The notes under the pieces are model-generated. The model was not told the origin of the DNA and made no database searches. It worked only from the letters and a program-made list of their open reading frames with translations. 64,000 bases of DNA from CALVNN01 sp964393975 (GTDB taxonomy: Bacteria; Bacillota; Clostridia; Christensenellales; UBA1242), in the NCBI GenBank assembly GCA_964393975.1, contig CAYMVO010000002.1, positions 1 through 64,000 on the forward strand. Direction: 5' to 3'. Below are positions 1 to 9,947 of this stretch, in pieces; the first letter of the stretch is position 1, and every line of letters starts with the position of its first letter. The position numbers were made by a program, and so were the translations under genes.

Positions 1-90
1 GCGTTAGCAAAATTGATTTACGAACATAAGTGAGAAAATCAACATCACATAGTTTCTATTATATTCTCAAATTTATAGCATCGCTATACA

Positions 91-121
91 AAAAAAGATT
101 TGTTTTTTTAACAAACCTTTT
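91..121 (-). terminator. Intrinsic terminator after the M16 peptidase gene
   Basis: On the minus strand an AAAGGTTTGTT arm pairs with AACAAATCTTT across an A-rich loop and is followed by a T run. It begins at the stop codon of the M16 peptidase and would end the long dnaG-rpoD operon. Confidence 0.7.
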
Positions 122-1391
122 AAAATCGACCTCTAAAGCCCTTCAACTCGTCCTCGGTGACATCTTTACCTATTGCGCAAATGGTAAAATCTTTTTGTTC
201 ATTTATTAATTTTGCATACTCGTTTACTTGTCCCACGGTGACGCTATCAATCGCCTTTTTATAATCTTTATAATCAGGATATGTCACCTCATCCGCCATA
301 ATCTTCGCATTAAATAGACACTTTGAAGAAACTTTTTCATTGCCAAATACTCTAATATTTTTAACCAAATTTTTTGCTTTTATTAGCTCATCCTCAGTAA
401 TTCCGTTGTCAGCTAAATGATTAAATTCTTTATCAATTTCGGTCAACGCAAGATTTAAATGTTCTTTTGTCGTGCCTAAAGATACACCTAAAAACGCAAA
501 CTGCTTGTACGACCTTGCCGTACTACCTATGCTATAGACAAGTCCCAGTCTATCTCTAATATTTGTAAACAATCTAGACGACATTCCGCCACCTAAAATA
601 ACCGAATACAACATTTGCGGTAAATAATATTTATCATTTACATCCACAGCCTTTATCATAGCATTTACACGTACTTGCGTATCATCTTTATCTACTACAA
701 AGTATGGTCTTTTAATAGTTATTTGCATAAGATCTTTAGGTCTATCATAAGGTATCCTCTCACCCTCAAAATATTTAGGAAAATACTTTTTGATAAGTCC
801 CTCCACCGCCTCAAAGCTCAAGCCACTCACAATAGACAATATTATCTTATCTGGAGTATAGTGCTTGCTTTTGAATGCTTTTAGGGCATCTATGGTCGTA
901 CTTTCTATGAGTTCTCTGCGCCCCAAAACAGGATGTTCATATCCTGTACCGCTAAAGTACACACTATCTATCGCATCCTCTAGTACAGCGTCACTATCAT
1001 CATCATACATATTTATTTCTTGCACCACCACGCCACGCTCGGTATTTACATCGCTTTCTGCATATATACCATTTTGAAGCATATCTGAAAAAATCTCAAG
1101 TGCATCAGTAAAATTATCTTCCGTAGCCACAAAATAATAGACCGTCTCCCTCTTGGTCGTATAAGCATTTGTCAGTACGCCAAGCCTTTCCATATCGCTA
1201 TTCAACTCTAACGACGTCCTCTTTTCAGTGCTTTTAAACATTAAATGCTCGGTAAAATGCGCAAGCCCCTCTTCCTCAAAAGTCTCGTCACTAGATCCCA
1301 CAATGGTCTTTTGCGTAAAAGAACAAATAGGGTTGTCATTCGTTTCCACAACTAGCCTTAATCCACTCTTATATGTCTTTTGATTTATCAT
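120..1391 (-). CDS. M16 family zinc metallopeptidase (pitrilysin-like)
   Basis: A 423-residue single-unit M16 peptidase, the usual length for YmxG/PepR-type bacterial members that act as clam-shell dimers on unfolded peptides. The inverted zinc motif HxxEH is visible as HFTEH at about residues 45-49, and the distal glutamate is in the ERGVVVQE stretch about 75 residues later, so the active site looks intact. There is no signal peptide, so it should be cytoplasmic. It is the last gene of the minus-strand operon, 7 bases after the preceding gene, and is followed directly by a terminator. The substrate cannot be told from sequence. Confidence 0.9.
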   Translation of the reverse strand: MINQKTYKSGLRLVVETNDNPICSFTQKTIVGSSDETFEEEGLAHFTEHLMFKSTEKRTSLELNSDMERLGVLTNAYTTKRETVYYFVATEDNFTDALEIFSDMLQNGIYAESDVNTERGVVVQEINMYDDDSDAVLEDAIDSVYFSGTGYEHPVLGRRELIESTTIDALKAFKSKHYTPDKIILSIVSGLSFEAVEGLIKKYFPKYFEGERIPYDRPKDLMQITIKRPYFVVDKDDTQVRVNAMIKAVDVNDKYYLPQMLYSVILGGGMSSRLFTNIRDRLGLVYSIGSTARSYKQFAFLGVSLGTTKEHLNLALTEIDKEFNHLADNGITEDELIKAKNLVKNIRVFGNEKVSSKCLFNAKIMADEVTYPDYKDYKKAIDSVTVGQVNEYAKLINEQKDFTICAIGKDVTEDELKGFRGRF

Positions 1392-1398
1392 AAAAACC

Positions 1399-2706
1399 TC
1401 ACTTCAATTTAAATTGTAAAACATTATCGCAAGAATCTATTGCTTTTTGGTTTACCTTGATTTTAAACTTTTTATTTAACATTTCAAAAACATCTACATC
1501 TAAAAACAACTTTTTCAATCTTTCTTTATCCCTATTTGAAAAGTATAAATACACCAAATAATCTCTTATTAGCTCCAAATTTCCTAATAACTTACGATTG
1601 GTATCGTTGACATTTTTAATAATACTATTTATCTCAAAACTCAAATCTAAAACATAACAATCTGTCAAATCTAATAGCACATTTAGTGCTTCTATAACGA
1701 TAAAATCCATATTACTATGTACTAGGCTTAATTTGTTAAAGTCTTTCATTTTGACTATTCTAGGGACATCATTTAAAATCACGCACAATCTATCTGTGAT
1801 ACCAGTCGCTAGAGTCAATATCAAAAGCTGTTTCTTTAGTAAAGGTTTGCCCTCACTCACTAGCGCCTCGTCACAAAAATAACTCATATCTCTAGTCATG
1901 TTTGAAAACATCATTGATAAAAAGCGCTCGTTTAATTTTACTGTCCCATAATTCGTCAAAAACCTTATCAAACTCGGCGCATCTTCCGCGCTCCAAAGTT
2001 TTCTAAACTCTTTCTCGCTACGGCACGCCTCTTTTATTTGCGCCAATCTTTTAGCGATATAAATGTCAGGTAATTTATTCCCAACCTTCTTTGTAAACGA
2101 TTCATCAGCGTTAAAATACAAGTAACTAATAAATGGATCGCTCCTATTCAATTCGTACGCAAGATGCAAACTAGCAAAAGCGCTCTCAAACTTTTGTTTG
2201 TTAATATCTTTTATTGCACTAGAAACCAATTTTTGCAAATTGTTATTGCTAGCATCATTAAATTTATCCACATCCACAATATATTCTATAAACATTTTCG
2301 GCGAAACAAGATTGTTTTTTATGCAATACTCCTTAAAGTGCTTTGCCTCCTTATCTTGTTTTGCTAAAACCAACAGACTCCACATATTAAATAAATATGT
2401 CTCCCCCATATCAAAACGCAAAAATCTCGCCATTGAATTGAATTGCAATCTAAAATTACCTGTTTGTGTGTAAATTCTATTCAAAATATCTAGCCACATC
2501 ATATCAAAAGGTAAAAACACTTGTTTTAAATATCTATCCAATGCTTTGTTATAATAAATACAAGCGGATAAAGTATTCCCTTGACCTAAAGCAAATATAG
2601 AACGGGTAAGCGCTGATACAAAATCACCACTATCAATATTGATGACTTCACCTTTTGGTTTTTCTATTTTAGTGACTTTTGGTGTAAAAGTAATAACTTT
2701 ACTCAT
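1399..2706 (-). CDS. Conserved-operon protein of unknown function (helical)
   Basis: A 435-residue protein I do not recognise. After a short basic, proline-containing N-terminus it is almost entirely helix-forming, with alternating leucine and aromatic positions that suggest TPR-like or other alpha-solenoid packing. No catalytic or metal motif, signal peptide or membrane segment is seen. Its start overlaps the hslO stop by 4 bases (ATGA), which implies translational coupling, and the M16 peptidase follows 7 bases later. The position between a redox chaperone and a peptidase hints at a protein quality-control role, but that is inference only. Confidence 0.8.
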   Translation of the reverse strand: MSKVITFTPKVTKIEKPKGEVINIDSGDFVSALTRSIFALGQGNTLSACIYYNKALDRYLKQVFLPFDMMWLDILNRIYTQTGNFRLQFNSMARFLRFDMGETYLFNMWSLLVLAKQDKEAKHFKEYCIKNNLVSPKMFIEYIVDVDKFNDASNNNLQKLVSSAIKDINKQKFESAFASLHLAYELNRSDPFISYLYFNADESFTKKVGNKLPDIYIAKRLAQIKEACRSEKEFRKLWSAEDAPSLIRFLTNYGTVKLNERFLSMMFSNMTRDMSYFCDEALVSEGKPLLKKQLLILTLATGITDRLCVILNDVPRIVKMKDFNKLSLVHSNMDFIVIEALNVLLDLTDCYVLDLSFEINSIIKNVNDTNRKLLGNLELIRDYLVYLYFSNRDKERLKKLFLDVDVFEMLNKKFKIKVNQKAIDSCDNVLQFKLK

Positions 2707-3569
2707 AAATTATCCTTTTCAATTTCGCCTTTATTTACACAGCGCACTTTCCCGCAAAAATCACAAAGCACCTCAATGTTCCCTTTTTCATCGTAAAGCG
2801 TCGCCCTTTCCTCTTTTGGTAGTGATTTAATCACCCTCTTGACTCTAGCACTAGTACAATCACATTTAAATTTTGGTTCTATAGTCGCATAAAGTTTTGG
2901 CATCAAATGACCAAAATATTTATTTACAAAAGTAACCGTATCAATATCCTTTAATATACTGCTAATATCTTTTAGCGTGTTGGTTACTATCTCTATTTCC
3001 GCAATATCCGCCTCAGTAGCATCTGGCATCACCTCTACCAAAAAACCACCCGCACTTATACATTTAGTATCTTTCATAAGCACACCTAGACCAATAGCGC
3101 AAGGTTGCTGAAGACTGTTTGCATAATACATCGCAAAATCTTCCGCAATCTCTCCACTGACCAAATTCACTTCGCCAATATAAGGTTTACCAAAGCCGTA
3201 ATCACTTATCACTCTTAGTTTACCTTTACCTACAGCACCGCCGACATCAATTTTACCATTATCATTTGGCATCAAATCAACATCCGGCGCCTCCAAATAT
3301 CCTTTTACTACGGCGCCATATTTTGACACAGTCACCACTCGCCCCACTGGACCATCTCCAATAATGATAGCTGTAATATTGTCTTTTTGATTTTTGAGTT
3401 TTGCGCCCATCATCGCGCCCATAGTGATAGCACGTCCAAGTACTGCACCCGTCGTACAAGTAAGTCCGTGTGTTTTCACTGCTTTATTTACCATATTAGT
3501 GCTTTTTATCACCGTGAGTAAAATCTTCTCATCACACAAAAACCACTTTGTCAACTCATCTTTCGTCAT
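2703..3569 (-). CDS. hslO: Hsp33 redox-regulated chaperone
   Basis: Hsp33 is a cytosolic holdase switched on by oxidation, which releases zinc from four C-terminal cysteines. The 288-residue length is typical. The cysteines are visible as CDC (near residue 238) and CDFC (near residue 271), in the expected CxC-CxxC order. The N-terminal domain contains the family-typical stretches around GAVLGRA and GDGPVGRV. It sits 7 bases after the zinc-ribbon gene and overlaps the next gene by 4 bases, so it belongs to the dnaG-rpoD operon. Confidence 0.95.
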   Translation of the reverse strand: MTKDELTKWFLCDEKILLTVIKSTNMVNKAVKTHGLTCTTGAVLGRAITMGAMMGAKLKNQKDNITAIIIGDGPVGRVVTVSKYGAVVKGYLEAPDVDLMPNDNGKIDVGGAVGKGKLRVISDYGFGKPYIGEVNLVSGEIAEDFAMYYANSLQQPCAIGLGVLMKDTKCISAGGFLVEVMPDATEADIAEIEIVTNTLKDISSILKDIDTVTFVNKYFGHLMPKLYATIEPKFKCDCTSARVKRVIKSLPKEERATLYDEKGNIEVLCDFCGKVRCVNKGEIEKDNL

Positions 3570-3576
3570 AAATGTT

Positions 3577-4254
3577 TTAATCCTTATTTATAATAATTCT
3601 TCTACAATGATCACATTCAACGTGATTAGCGCCTTTAATCGTCTCTAACATCTTAGCGGACAATCCTATACGGCAACCGCCACAACTATTCTCAATCATA
3701 TACACAAATACAGGCATCACATTATCCGCCTTTAATTCGTCATATTTTGCTAATAGTTTAGAATCAATATGCTTTCGTTCTTCAGACAACTCTTTTTTAA
3801 TCGATTCTATTTTTACGTTTAATTCGGTTTCTTTTTTCTCGACCTCTTCTTTTGCTTGCTTATGTTTTTGTTTCGCCATAACAACCTTTTTCTTTGCACT
3901 ATCAAATTGTTTTAAAATGTCTTTTATCTTGTTTTGCAATTTTGATATCTTATTTTGCAAATTTATTATTACGTTATTGATTTTAGTTAGTGTTGCAATT
4001 CCAGTCTTCATATCAACCGAATCATCAAAACTATCTAATTTTTCATTTAACATAGCGAGTTCTTTCACGCAATCATCATAAGATTTTTTCAATACCCCTG
4101 CTTGCTTTTCCAAACTAACCGAAGTGCCTTGCAACTCCTTTACGAGTGCAACCATATCGGACACAACTTTTTTACTAGGTAAAGTCTCCAACTCTCTTTG
4201 CAATCTAATAAGCTCCAAATCTTTCTTTTGGTATTTTAAAATATCCTCAAACAT
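3577..4254 (-). CDS. Coiled-coil protein with C-terminal C4 zinc ribbon (zf-RING_7 family)
   Basis: A 225-residue protein with a long coiled coil (about residues 5-175, rich in K, E, L and Q) and a C-terminal zinc ribbon with CGGC and CDHC pairs (about residues 192-218). This is the architecture of the widespread C4-type zinc-ribbon family often encoded near rpoD and trmK, thought to bind nucleic acid or the ribosome; the exact role is unsettled. It lies 11 bases downstream of trmK and 7 bases upstream of hslO in the same operon. Confidence 0.85.
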   Translation of the reverse strand: MFEDILKYQKKDLELIRLQRELETLPSKKVVSDMVALVKELQGTSVSLEKQAGVLKKSYDDCVKELAMLNEKLDSFDDSVDMKTGIATLTKINNVIINLQNKISKLQNKIKDILKQFDSAKKKVVMAKQKHKQAKEEVEKKETELNVKIESIKKELSEERKHIDSKLLAKYDELKADNVMPVFVYMIENSCGGCRIGLSAKMLETIKGANHVECDHCRRIIINKD

Positions 4255-4265
4255 ACACTATCTCC

Positions 4266-4877
4266 TCAAATCAAATTTTCAATCAATTTTAATTGTATCA
4301 TACTTTCAGTGCTAAAAGCAATAGACTTTTTTAGTATATTTCGTTTATATCGCAAAAACTTGCGTTTTGTATCACTTATTATACTACTAGTTATCCCAAA
4401 ATATTTGATTTTATCATCGACCGTCACACTATCAAATTCGTTTTTTATGACAATTACGACATAAAACCGCCCGCTATCCTCTAACACATCGTCTACCTCA
4501 ACCTTATAATGTGTGTAGACATATTCGCGAAGTTTTGTCACATCGCTCATCGGTTGAAGAACAAATTTTTTCACATCATGGTTAGCATTTTGCAAGATTT
4601 TCATTATATTTTGCCCGCCCATTCCAGCGATAATAGCCACATCCGCTTTTCTCCCTTTTGGAACGCCATCACAAACCACAAACTCAGCCCTATCAATATA
4701 TTTTTCGCCTAAATTAATTTTTGCTTTACTAAGACATTTTTCGCTAATATCTGAAAAAACCACTTTCGCGGTGGTTTCTTTCAAAGCACATAACCCAATG
4801 TATCCGTGGTCACAGCCAACATCAAAAATTGTGTCAAACTGTCCCGCATACATTATTAAACCCTCTATTCTGGACAT
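4266..4877 (-). CDS. trmK: tRNA (adenine22-N1)-methyltransferase TrmK
   Basis: A 203-residue Rossmann-fold SAM methyltransferase of the TrmK (YqfN) family, which makes m1A22 in tRNA. SAM motif I is visible as FDVGCDHGYIG near residue 17, and the family-typical GMGG motif is near residue 89. The start codon overlaps the rpoD stop by one base (TAATG), so it is translationally coupled to rpoD. The rpoD-trmK pairing is common in Bacillota and supports the call. Confidence 0.92.
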   Translation of the reverse strand: MSRIEGLIMYAGQFDTIFDVGCDHGYIGLCALKETTAKVVFSDISEKCLSKAKINLGEKYIDRAEFVVCDGVPKGRKADVAIIAGMGGQNIMKILQNANHDVKKFVLQPMSDVTKLREYVYTHYKVEVDDVLEDSGRFYVVIVIKNEFDSVTVDDKIKYFGITSSIISDTKRKFLRYKRNILKKSIAFSTESMIQLKLIENLI

Positions 4878-6049
4878 TAGTCAATGTAATCTTTTAGTTT
4901 TTTGCTACGATTAGGTTGTCTTAGTTTGCGCAAAGCTTTTGCTTCAATCTGTCTAATACGCTCACGAGTAACATTAAACTCATGACCGACCTCTTCTAGC
5001 GTCCTAGGTCTACCGTCATCTAACCCGTATCTCAATTTGATTACTTGTTGTTCTCTAGGCATAAGTTCGCTAACAATCTTGAGCAACTGCTCTCTGAGCA
5101 TATTTTTCATTGTAGTTTCTACTGGAGTACGTGTGTTTTCATCTTCTATCAAATCACCGATTTTATTATCATTTTCCTCGCCTACAGGAGTCTCTAATGA
5201 CACAGGATCTAGAGAAATTTTTTGTATCTCCGCTATTTTGCGTTCATCCATATCCATTTCTTTAGCTAGCTCGGCAGTAGTAGGTTCTCTACCTAATTCT
5301 TGTGATAATTTTCTACCCGCACGACCTAATCTATTCAAAGTCTCGACCATGTGCACAGGGATACGTATTGTACGCCCTTGATCCGCTATTGCGCGAGTGA
5401 TAGCTTGTTTTATCCACCAATGCGCATAGGTGGAAAATCTAAAGCCCTTAGTATAATCAAACTTGTCCACCACCTTTATAAGTCCTTGATTTCCCTCTTG
5501 TATCAGATCTAAAAATTGCATATTAGGATTTGGTCTACCAGGTCTAGAATAGCGCTTTGCAATACTTACTACCAGCCTTAAGTTTGACTCCACAAGTTTG
5601 CGCTTTGCTTCTTCATCACCGTCAGCCACTCTCTTCGCTAGTTCCAATTCTTCATTAGGTGATAATAGCGGTATACGACCGATATCCTTGAGGTACATTT
5701 TGACTGGATCATCCATTGTAGAATTTTTTATCATATCTTCAATATCAAAACTCAATGCCAAATCTTGCGCTTCATTTACCTTTATCTCTTTTCTAAGTTC
5801 GGCAATTTGCTCTTCAGCATCTTTTGCAGTCATACCGATATTGACGAGTCTTAGACAAACATCTTCCTCAGCGATACTACCTTCCGCTTTTGCTATTTCT
5901 TTAATCTTAGCAAGCACAACTTGCAAATCTTTATCCTTATAAGATTTTGTATTTGCGGTCGCCTGCTTAGCCTTTAACTGTTTTCCTACAGTCAAACTTT
6001 TTTTCTTTTTCAACAAATCTTGTAATTTTTCTTTCTCAGATTGAGCCAT
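4877..6049 (-). CDS. rpoD: Primary RNA polymerase sigma factor (SigA/RpoD)
   Basis: A 390-residue group 1 sigma factor. A region 1.1-like segment (about residues 40-95) precedes the core. Region 2 has [18 protein letters not shown] and the [16 protein letters not shown] promoter-melting stretch; region 3 and the region 4 helix-turn-helix ([20 protein letters not shown]) follow. It lies 2 bases downstream of dnaG, the classic dnaG-rpoD macromolecular-synthesis arrangement, though rpsU is absent. The many consensus -35/-10 promoters in this window are what this factor should recognise. Confidence 0.98.
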   Translation of the reverse strand: MAQSEKEKLQDLLKKKKSLTVGKQLKAKQATANTKSYKDKDLQVVLAKIKEIAKAEGSIAEEDVCLRLVNIGMTAKDAEEQIAELRKEIKVNEAQDLALSFDIEDMIKNSTMDDPVKMYLKDIGRIPLLSPNEELELAKRVADGDEEAKRKLVESNLRLVVSIAKRYSRPGRPNPNMQFLDLIQEGNQGLIKVVDKFDYTKGFRFSTYAHWWIKQAITRAIADQGRTIRIPVHMVETLNRLGRAGRKLSQELGREPTTAELAKEMDMDERKIAEIQKISLDPVSLETPVGEENDNKIGDLIEDENTRTPVETTMKNMLREQLLKIVSELMPREQQVIKLRYGLDDGRPRTLEEVGHEFNVTRERIRQIEAKALRKLRQPNRSKKLKDYID

Positions 6050-6051
6050 TG

Positions 6052-7833
6052 TTACTCCGCCATCCTTATCTTGTATTTTTGTTTTGAAATTTCTTGCAAA
6101 TTAGCAAGCAATTTACTTCTTAAAATCAAATCGGGTTCTTGATTTATCATTGCTTTTAATTCCTCTTCCCTTTGAGTCAGGTTGAATATCTTTATATTTT
6201 TTATACAGTCCTTATAATATTTTTCCCTAGACTCTTCAAAATTATCTAAATCAACATCAATAATCTCATTTAATTGCTTTAAATCTATTTCTTTTGTCTC
6301 ATCAATGATTGTCGCAATCGCAAAATCTTTCTTTTCTGAAAGCAATTTATATAGTTTTGCGTACAAATCATTATAAAACATATTTTTACTATTTAGTTTG
6401 AAATCTTCTTCCAATCTCACATAAGGTTCTTTATGTAGCATACTGGATAGTATAAACCTTTGAGCCTTTAAAAGAGCATCAGGTTTTGACTGCAATTCAA
6501 AAGTAGGTTTTACCTCTTGCTTGACTATTTTCACGCCACTTTGTAGGTCGCGCCTTATAACCTCACTACTAACATTAGTAAGTTCGCTAACTAATGGGAT
6601 ATAGATATCTCTTTGCGCCTCTAAATCTAATGTTCTAAGGTATTTAATTGCCTCTTTTAAAAACTTAGACTTACCAAGATTGTCTCTTAAATCAAAACTT
6701 TGCGATAGATACTTTATCTCAAACTCAACACTGTCAACACTCTTTGAGATTAGGTTAGATAGAGCCTCTTTACCTTTCTCCTTTATAACCTCATCAGGAT
6801 CTTTGCCTATAGGTAGAGGAACGACTCTTAGAGACAAATTGTAATTTTTTAGTACACTAATAGCCTTTTGTGTAGCGTGTTGTCCTGCACTATCACCATC
6901 AAAACACAAATAGACTTTATCGACCAATTTTTCTATCTCTCTTGCGTGAGCCTCAGTAAGCGCGGTACCTAAGCACGCCATACTATTATCAAAACCCGCT
7001 TTGTGCATAGCAATTACATCCATTTGCCCTTCGCAGAGGATAACACTTTTTAACTCTTCACTCTTTAATTTTTTCACAAGGTGCAAACCATAAATAAGAT
7101 TTGACTTGTCAAAAATCAAACTTTGTGGCGAATTTTTATATTTTGCGTGAGATCGCCCTTCCATATCTCGTCCAGAAAAGCCAACACAATCACCGTAACG
7201 ATTGTGAATAGGAAACATCAATCTCTTTGCAAAAAAATCATACACTCGCCCTTCAGCGTTCGTCTCTAGCCCAAACTCTTTCAATTCCTCGTCCCTAAAA
7301 CCATTTTTGCGCGCCTCATCTATCACGCCCTCCCAACTCGCACTATAGCCTAGCTCGAATTTTTCTATTTCGCTAGGTGTGATACCACGAGAGATAAGGT
7401 AATCCATTGCAGGTTTACCCGCATCGGACTTTAGCATTTGCTTGTAATATTCTTTTGCCATTGACATCAAAGCAAGCGCTCGGTCTTTTTTCTTTTTCTT
7501 TTCCCTTAAATCAGCGTTTCCACTAAATGTTGGTACTTCCATTCCGCATCTTTTCGCCAAAAAATTTATAGCGTCTAAAAAATCTAGCGACTCCATTTTC
7601 ATTACGAATGAAATCACATTACCAGACTCGCCACAACCAAAGCAGTGATAATACTGCTCGTCTTCATTAATACAAAGAGATGGTGACTTCTCGTGGTGAA
7701 ATGGACAATTTGCCCAATACTTTCGCCCCATTCTCTTTAGTGGCATATACGTAGACATTAACGCTACCAAATCGTTAGCTTCGCGGAGTTTGTTTAGCCA
7801 TTCTTCATCAAACCCACCCAAAGACAAATACAC
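6052..7833 (-). CDS. dnaG: DNA primase
   Basis: A primase of about 590 residues that makes RNA primers at the replication fork. In order: a CHC2 zinc finger ([10 protein letters not shown] and CFGCGESGN, about residues 43-70), a TOPRIM core (ILCEGQMDV, then CFDGDSAG), and a C-terminal region of the helicase-binding type. The annotated start is GTG at 7833. A TTG at 7821 is better spaced from the AGAGAGG sequence and gives the usual short N-terminus, so the start is uncertain by four codons. First gene of the seven-gene operon; a possible weak promoter with TATAAT lies about 100-130 bases upstream. Confidence 0.96.
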   Translation of the reverse strand: MYLSLGGFDEEWLNKLREANDLVALMSTYMPLKRMGRKYWANCPFHHEKSPSLCINEDEQYYHCFGCGESGNVISFVMKMESLDFLDAINFLAKRCGMEVPTFSGNADLREKKKKKDRALALMSMAKEYYKQMLKSDAGKPAMDYLISRGITPSEIEKFELGYSASWEGVIDEARKNGFRDEELKEFGLETNAEGRVYDFFAKRLMFPIHNRYGDCVGFSGRDMEGRSHAKYKNSPQSLIFDKSNLIYGLHLVKKLKSEELKSVILCEGQMDVIAMHKAGFDNSMACLGTALTEAHAREIEKLVDKVYLCFDGDSAGQHATQKAISVLKNYNLSLRVVPLPIGKDPDEVIKEKGKEALSNLISKSVDSVEFEIKYLSQSFDLRDNLGKSKFLKEAIKYLRTLDLEAQRDIYIPLVSELTNVSSEVIRRDLQSGVKIVKQEVKPTFELQSKPDALLKAQRFILSSMLHKEPYVRLEEDFKLNSKNMFYNDLYAKLYKLLSEKKDFAIATIIDETKEIDLKQLNEIIDVDLDNFEESREKYYKDCIKNIKIFNLTQREEELKAMINQEPDLILRSKLLANLQEISKQKYKIRMAE

Positions 7834-8031
7834 CTCTCTTTTTTGTCGTAATTAATATATATATACTAAACAATTTACAAATTTCCTTTAAAAATTTTTA
7901 AATTTTAGAAAAAGCGAGACCAAATATAATATATCGTATAATTATACTTTGCTTTGCATAATTATACACAATTATTGCTTTTCTAGACATTTTTAAATTA
8001 AAAATATTTTACGCACTAAAACACACTATTT
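7834..8031. other. AT-rich divergent promoter region between dnaG and rlmD
   Basis: An intergenic stretch of very high AT content between two divergent transcription units. On the minus strand a TATAAT with a poor TGTCTA at 17-base spacing could serve dnaG. No RNA gene or other structured element was recognised. Confidence 0.4.
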
Positions 8032-8060
8032 TTGAGTTGTGTTTTAAATATTTTTATGCT
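8032..8060 (+). promoter_or_regulatory. Promoter of rlmD
   Basis: TTGAGT at 8032-8037 and TATGCT at 8055-8060 are separated by exactly 17 bases. Transcription should start near 8067, only about five bases before the ATG at 8072. No Shine-Dalgarno sequence precedes that ATG, so the transcript may be essentially leaderless. Confidence 0.6.
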
Positions 8061-8071
8061 AAACTTTTAAT

Positions 8072-9403
8072 ATGGAAAAAAACGAAATAATCAATTTAGA
8101 AATCATTGATGTAGGTATAAATGGTGAGGGCATCGCAAAGTTGGATAATTTTGTCGTATTTGTCCCTTTTACACTAAAAGGTGAGCTAGTAAAGGCAAAA
8201 ATCTTAAAGGTAAATAAAAATTTTGCCTACGCAAAGGTGGAAGAAATTTTAAGACCTAGTGATACGAGAGTCGCTCCAAAATGCCCAGTTTTTAAAAAAT
8301 GTGGTGGTTGCAATCTTCAGCACACGACCTATGCAAATCAATTAGAGATAAAGCAAAACATTGTATATAGTACGCTAAAGAAGATGCTAAAAAGCGAGTT
8401 TGCTATTAGCCCCGTAGTAGGTAGTCCAAAAGAGTATGAGTATAGAAATAAAATGCAATTCCCCATAAACGAAAGCGGTATAGGTATGTATGCGATAAAT
8501 TCGCACAGACTAGTACCTTTAGAGTACTGCCCGCTGTCTAGTGATTGGTGCAAAACACTCATTGAAATCATTAAGACCTACATCAAAAAGAGTAATATCA
8601 CGCTATATAACGAAGAGACTAATAAAGGTGTCTTGAGAAATGTACTCGCACGAGTGAGCGGTGATAGTATCCTTGTGACCATTGTTTGCAATGGCGAGCC
8701 CAAAAGTATAGAGATACTCTCAAGCCTTTTAAAAGAACGTTTTGAAAATTATGGTTTGTATTACAATATAAATAGATTGAAAAATAATACTATTTTAACA
8801 AACGAGTTTGTGCATATTAGCGGGATAAAAGAGCAAACTAGTACTGATTTTGGTATCACACATAGATTGCTACCTTTAAGTTTTGCACAAATCAATATTG
8901 ATATACAAAATCTTATCTATTCAAAAGTATTAGATTTGGTGCAAGACCAAGTCGTTATAGACGCATATAGCGGTGCGGGACTACTGAGTGCTATTTTATC
9001 CAAAAAAGCAAAAGAAGTCTATGGTATAGAAATAGTACAGCAAGCGACTCAAAATGCGGACGATTTGAAAGTGCTTAACGGACTTACAAACCTAACAAAT
9101 ATAAATGGCGATTGCGCACAAGAGCTACCAAAGCTAATTAGCACCCTGCCACCTTGCACTGTGGTACTAGATCCACCTAGAAAAGGTTGCGATAAGAGGG
9201 TAATAGATGCGCTAAATGTTAGCAAACCGACACGCATTGTGTATATTAGTTGCAATCCCGCTAGTCTTGCGAGAGATTTGAGTCTACTAGAAGATTTATA
9301 TAATATTGAACTAGTACAACCTTTCGATATGTTTCCACAAACAAAACATATTGAGACCTTGGTAAGTCTTAGATTAAAAGGAGAAGAAAATGGGACCAAT
9401 TAA
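8072..9403 (+). CDS. rlmD: 23S rRNA (uracil-C5)-methyltransferase (RlmD/RlmCD/TrmA family)
   Basis: A 443-residue RNA m5U methyltransferase. An N-terminal TRAM domain (about residues 5-60) is followed by a cysteine cluster for an iron-sulfur centre (CPVF..CGGC, about residues 71-80) and a C-terminal SAM-binding domain. The catalytic region shows DPPRKGC and the nucleophilic cysteine in YISCNPASLARD. Whether it modifies U1939, U747 or both cannot be decided here. It is first in a plus-strand operon and overlaps the next gene by 14 bases. The start lacks a ribosome binding site but fits the TRAM boundary. Confidence 0.92.
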   Translation: MEKNEIINLEIIDVGINGEGIAKLDNFVVFVPFTLKGELVKAKILKVNKNFAYAKVEEILRPSDTRVAPKCPVFKKCGGCNLQHTTYANQLEIKQNIVYSTLKKMLKSEFAISPVVGSPKEYEYRNKMQFPINESGIGMYAINSHRLVPLEYCPLSSDWCKTLIEIIKTYIKKSNITLYNEETNKGVLRNVLARVSGDSILVTIVCNGEPKSIEILSSLLKERFENYGLYYNINRLKNNTILTNEFVHISGIKEQTSTDFGITHRLLPLSFAQINIDIQNLIYSKVLDLVQDQVVIDAYSGAGLLSAILSKKAKEVYGIEIVQQATQNADDLKVLNGLTNLTNINGDCAQELPKLISTLPPCTVVLDPPRKGCDKRVIDALNVSKPTRIVYISCNPASLARDLSLLEDLYNIELVQPFDMFPQTKHIETLVSLRLKGEENGTN

Positions 9404-9947
9404 ACCAAATTTTTTAGACAAACTAGTGGCGTTTTCATTACCTGTAGCGGGTGTGCTACTAATACTGTCTATAGCATTTAATCACTATTTTAAATACTTA
9501 TGGATTATAGGCGTATCAATATTTGTAGTGACTTTGATAGTAGATTTAATTTATAGTTACAAACGCTACAATAACCAAAACACCGCACAAACACAATCTG
9601 TAAATAATAATGAAAAAGATAAATTTCACGAGGATATGCTAAACGAGGTAAAAAGCGGGTTTGATAATTTTTATCTAGCACTTAAAGATGTATTTGATAA
9701 TGTGAGTGATTTTGATGTGAAAAGACAAGGCGGACTCGCCACTATTGATATCAAAATAGGCACACATACTGCTAGCATAAAGTACGGAGAAAATCACGCA
9801 AATTTGGTGCTAGATTTAGGGCAAACCACTTATCAAGAACGCTGGTATGAATATAAAGACTATAACGACTTTTTGAGTCTAGAGACCGAAATCATAGTTA
9901 CTATATGTGATTTTATAGAGATAAATCAACAAAAGGAGAATAAATAA
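9390..9947 (+). CDS. Small membrane protein of unknown function
   Basis: A 185-residue protein with two N-terminal membrane segments (about residues 12-30 and 34-54) separated by a very short turn, then a charged soluble domain of about 120 residues predicted to face the cytoplasm. No family is recognised. The start is inside the end of rlmD (14-base overlap) with AAGGAGAAGAAA just ahead, so translation is well supported. Its stop abuts the ldh start, so it is co-transcribed with ldh. Confidence 0.75.
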   Translation: MGPIKPNFLDKLVAFSLPVAGVLLILSIAFNHYFKYLWIIGVSIFVVTLIVDLIYSYKRYNNQNTAQTQSVNNNEKDKFHEDMLNEVKSGFDNFYLALKDVFDNVSDFDVKRQGGLATIDIKIGTHTASIKYGENHANLVLDLGQTTYQERWYEYKDYNDFLSLETEIIVTICDFIEINQQKENK

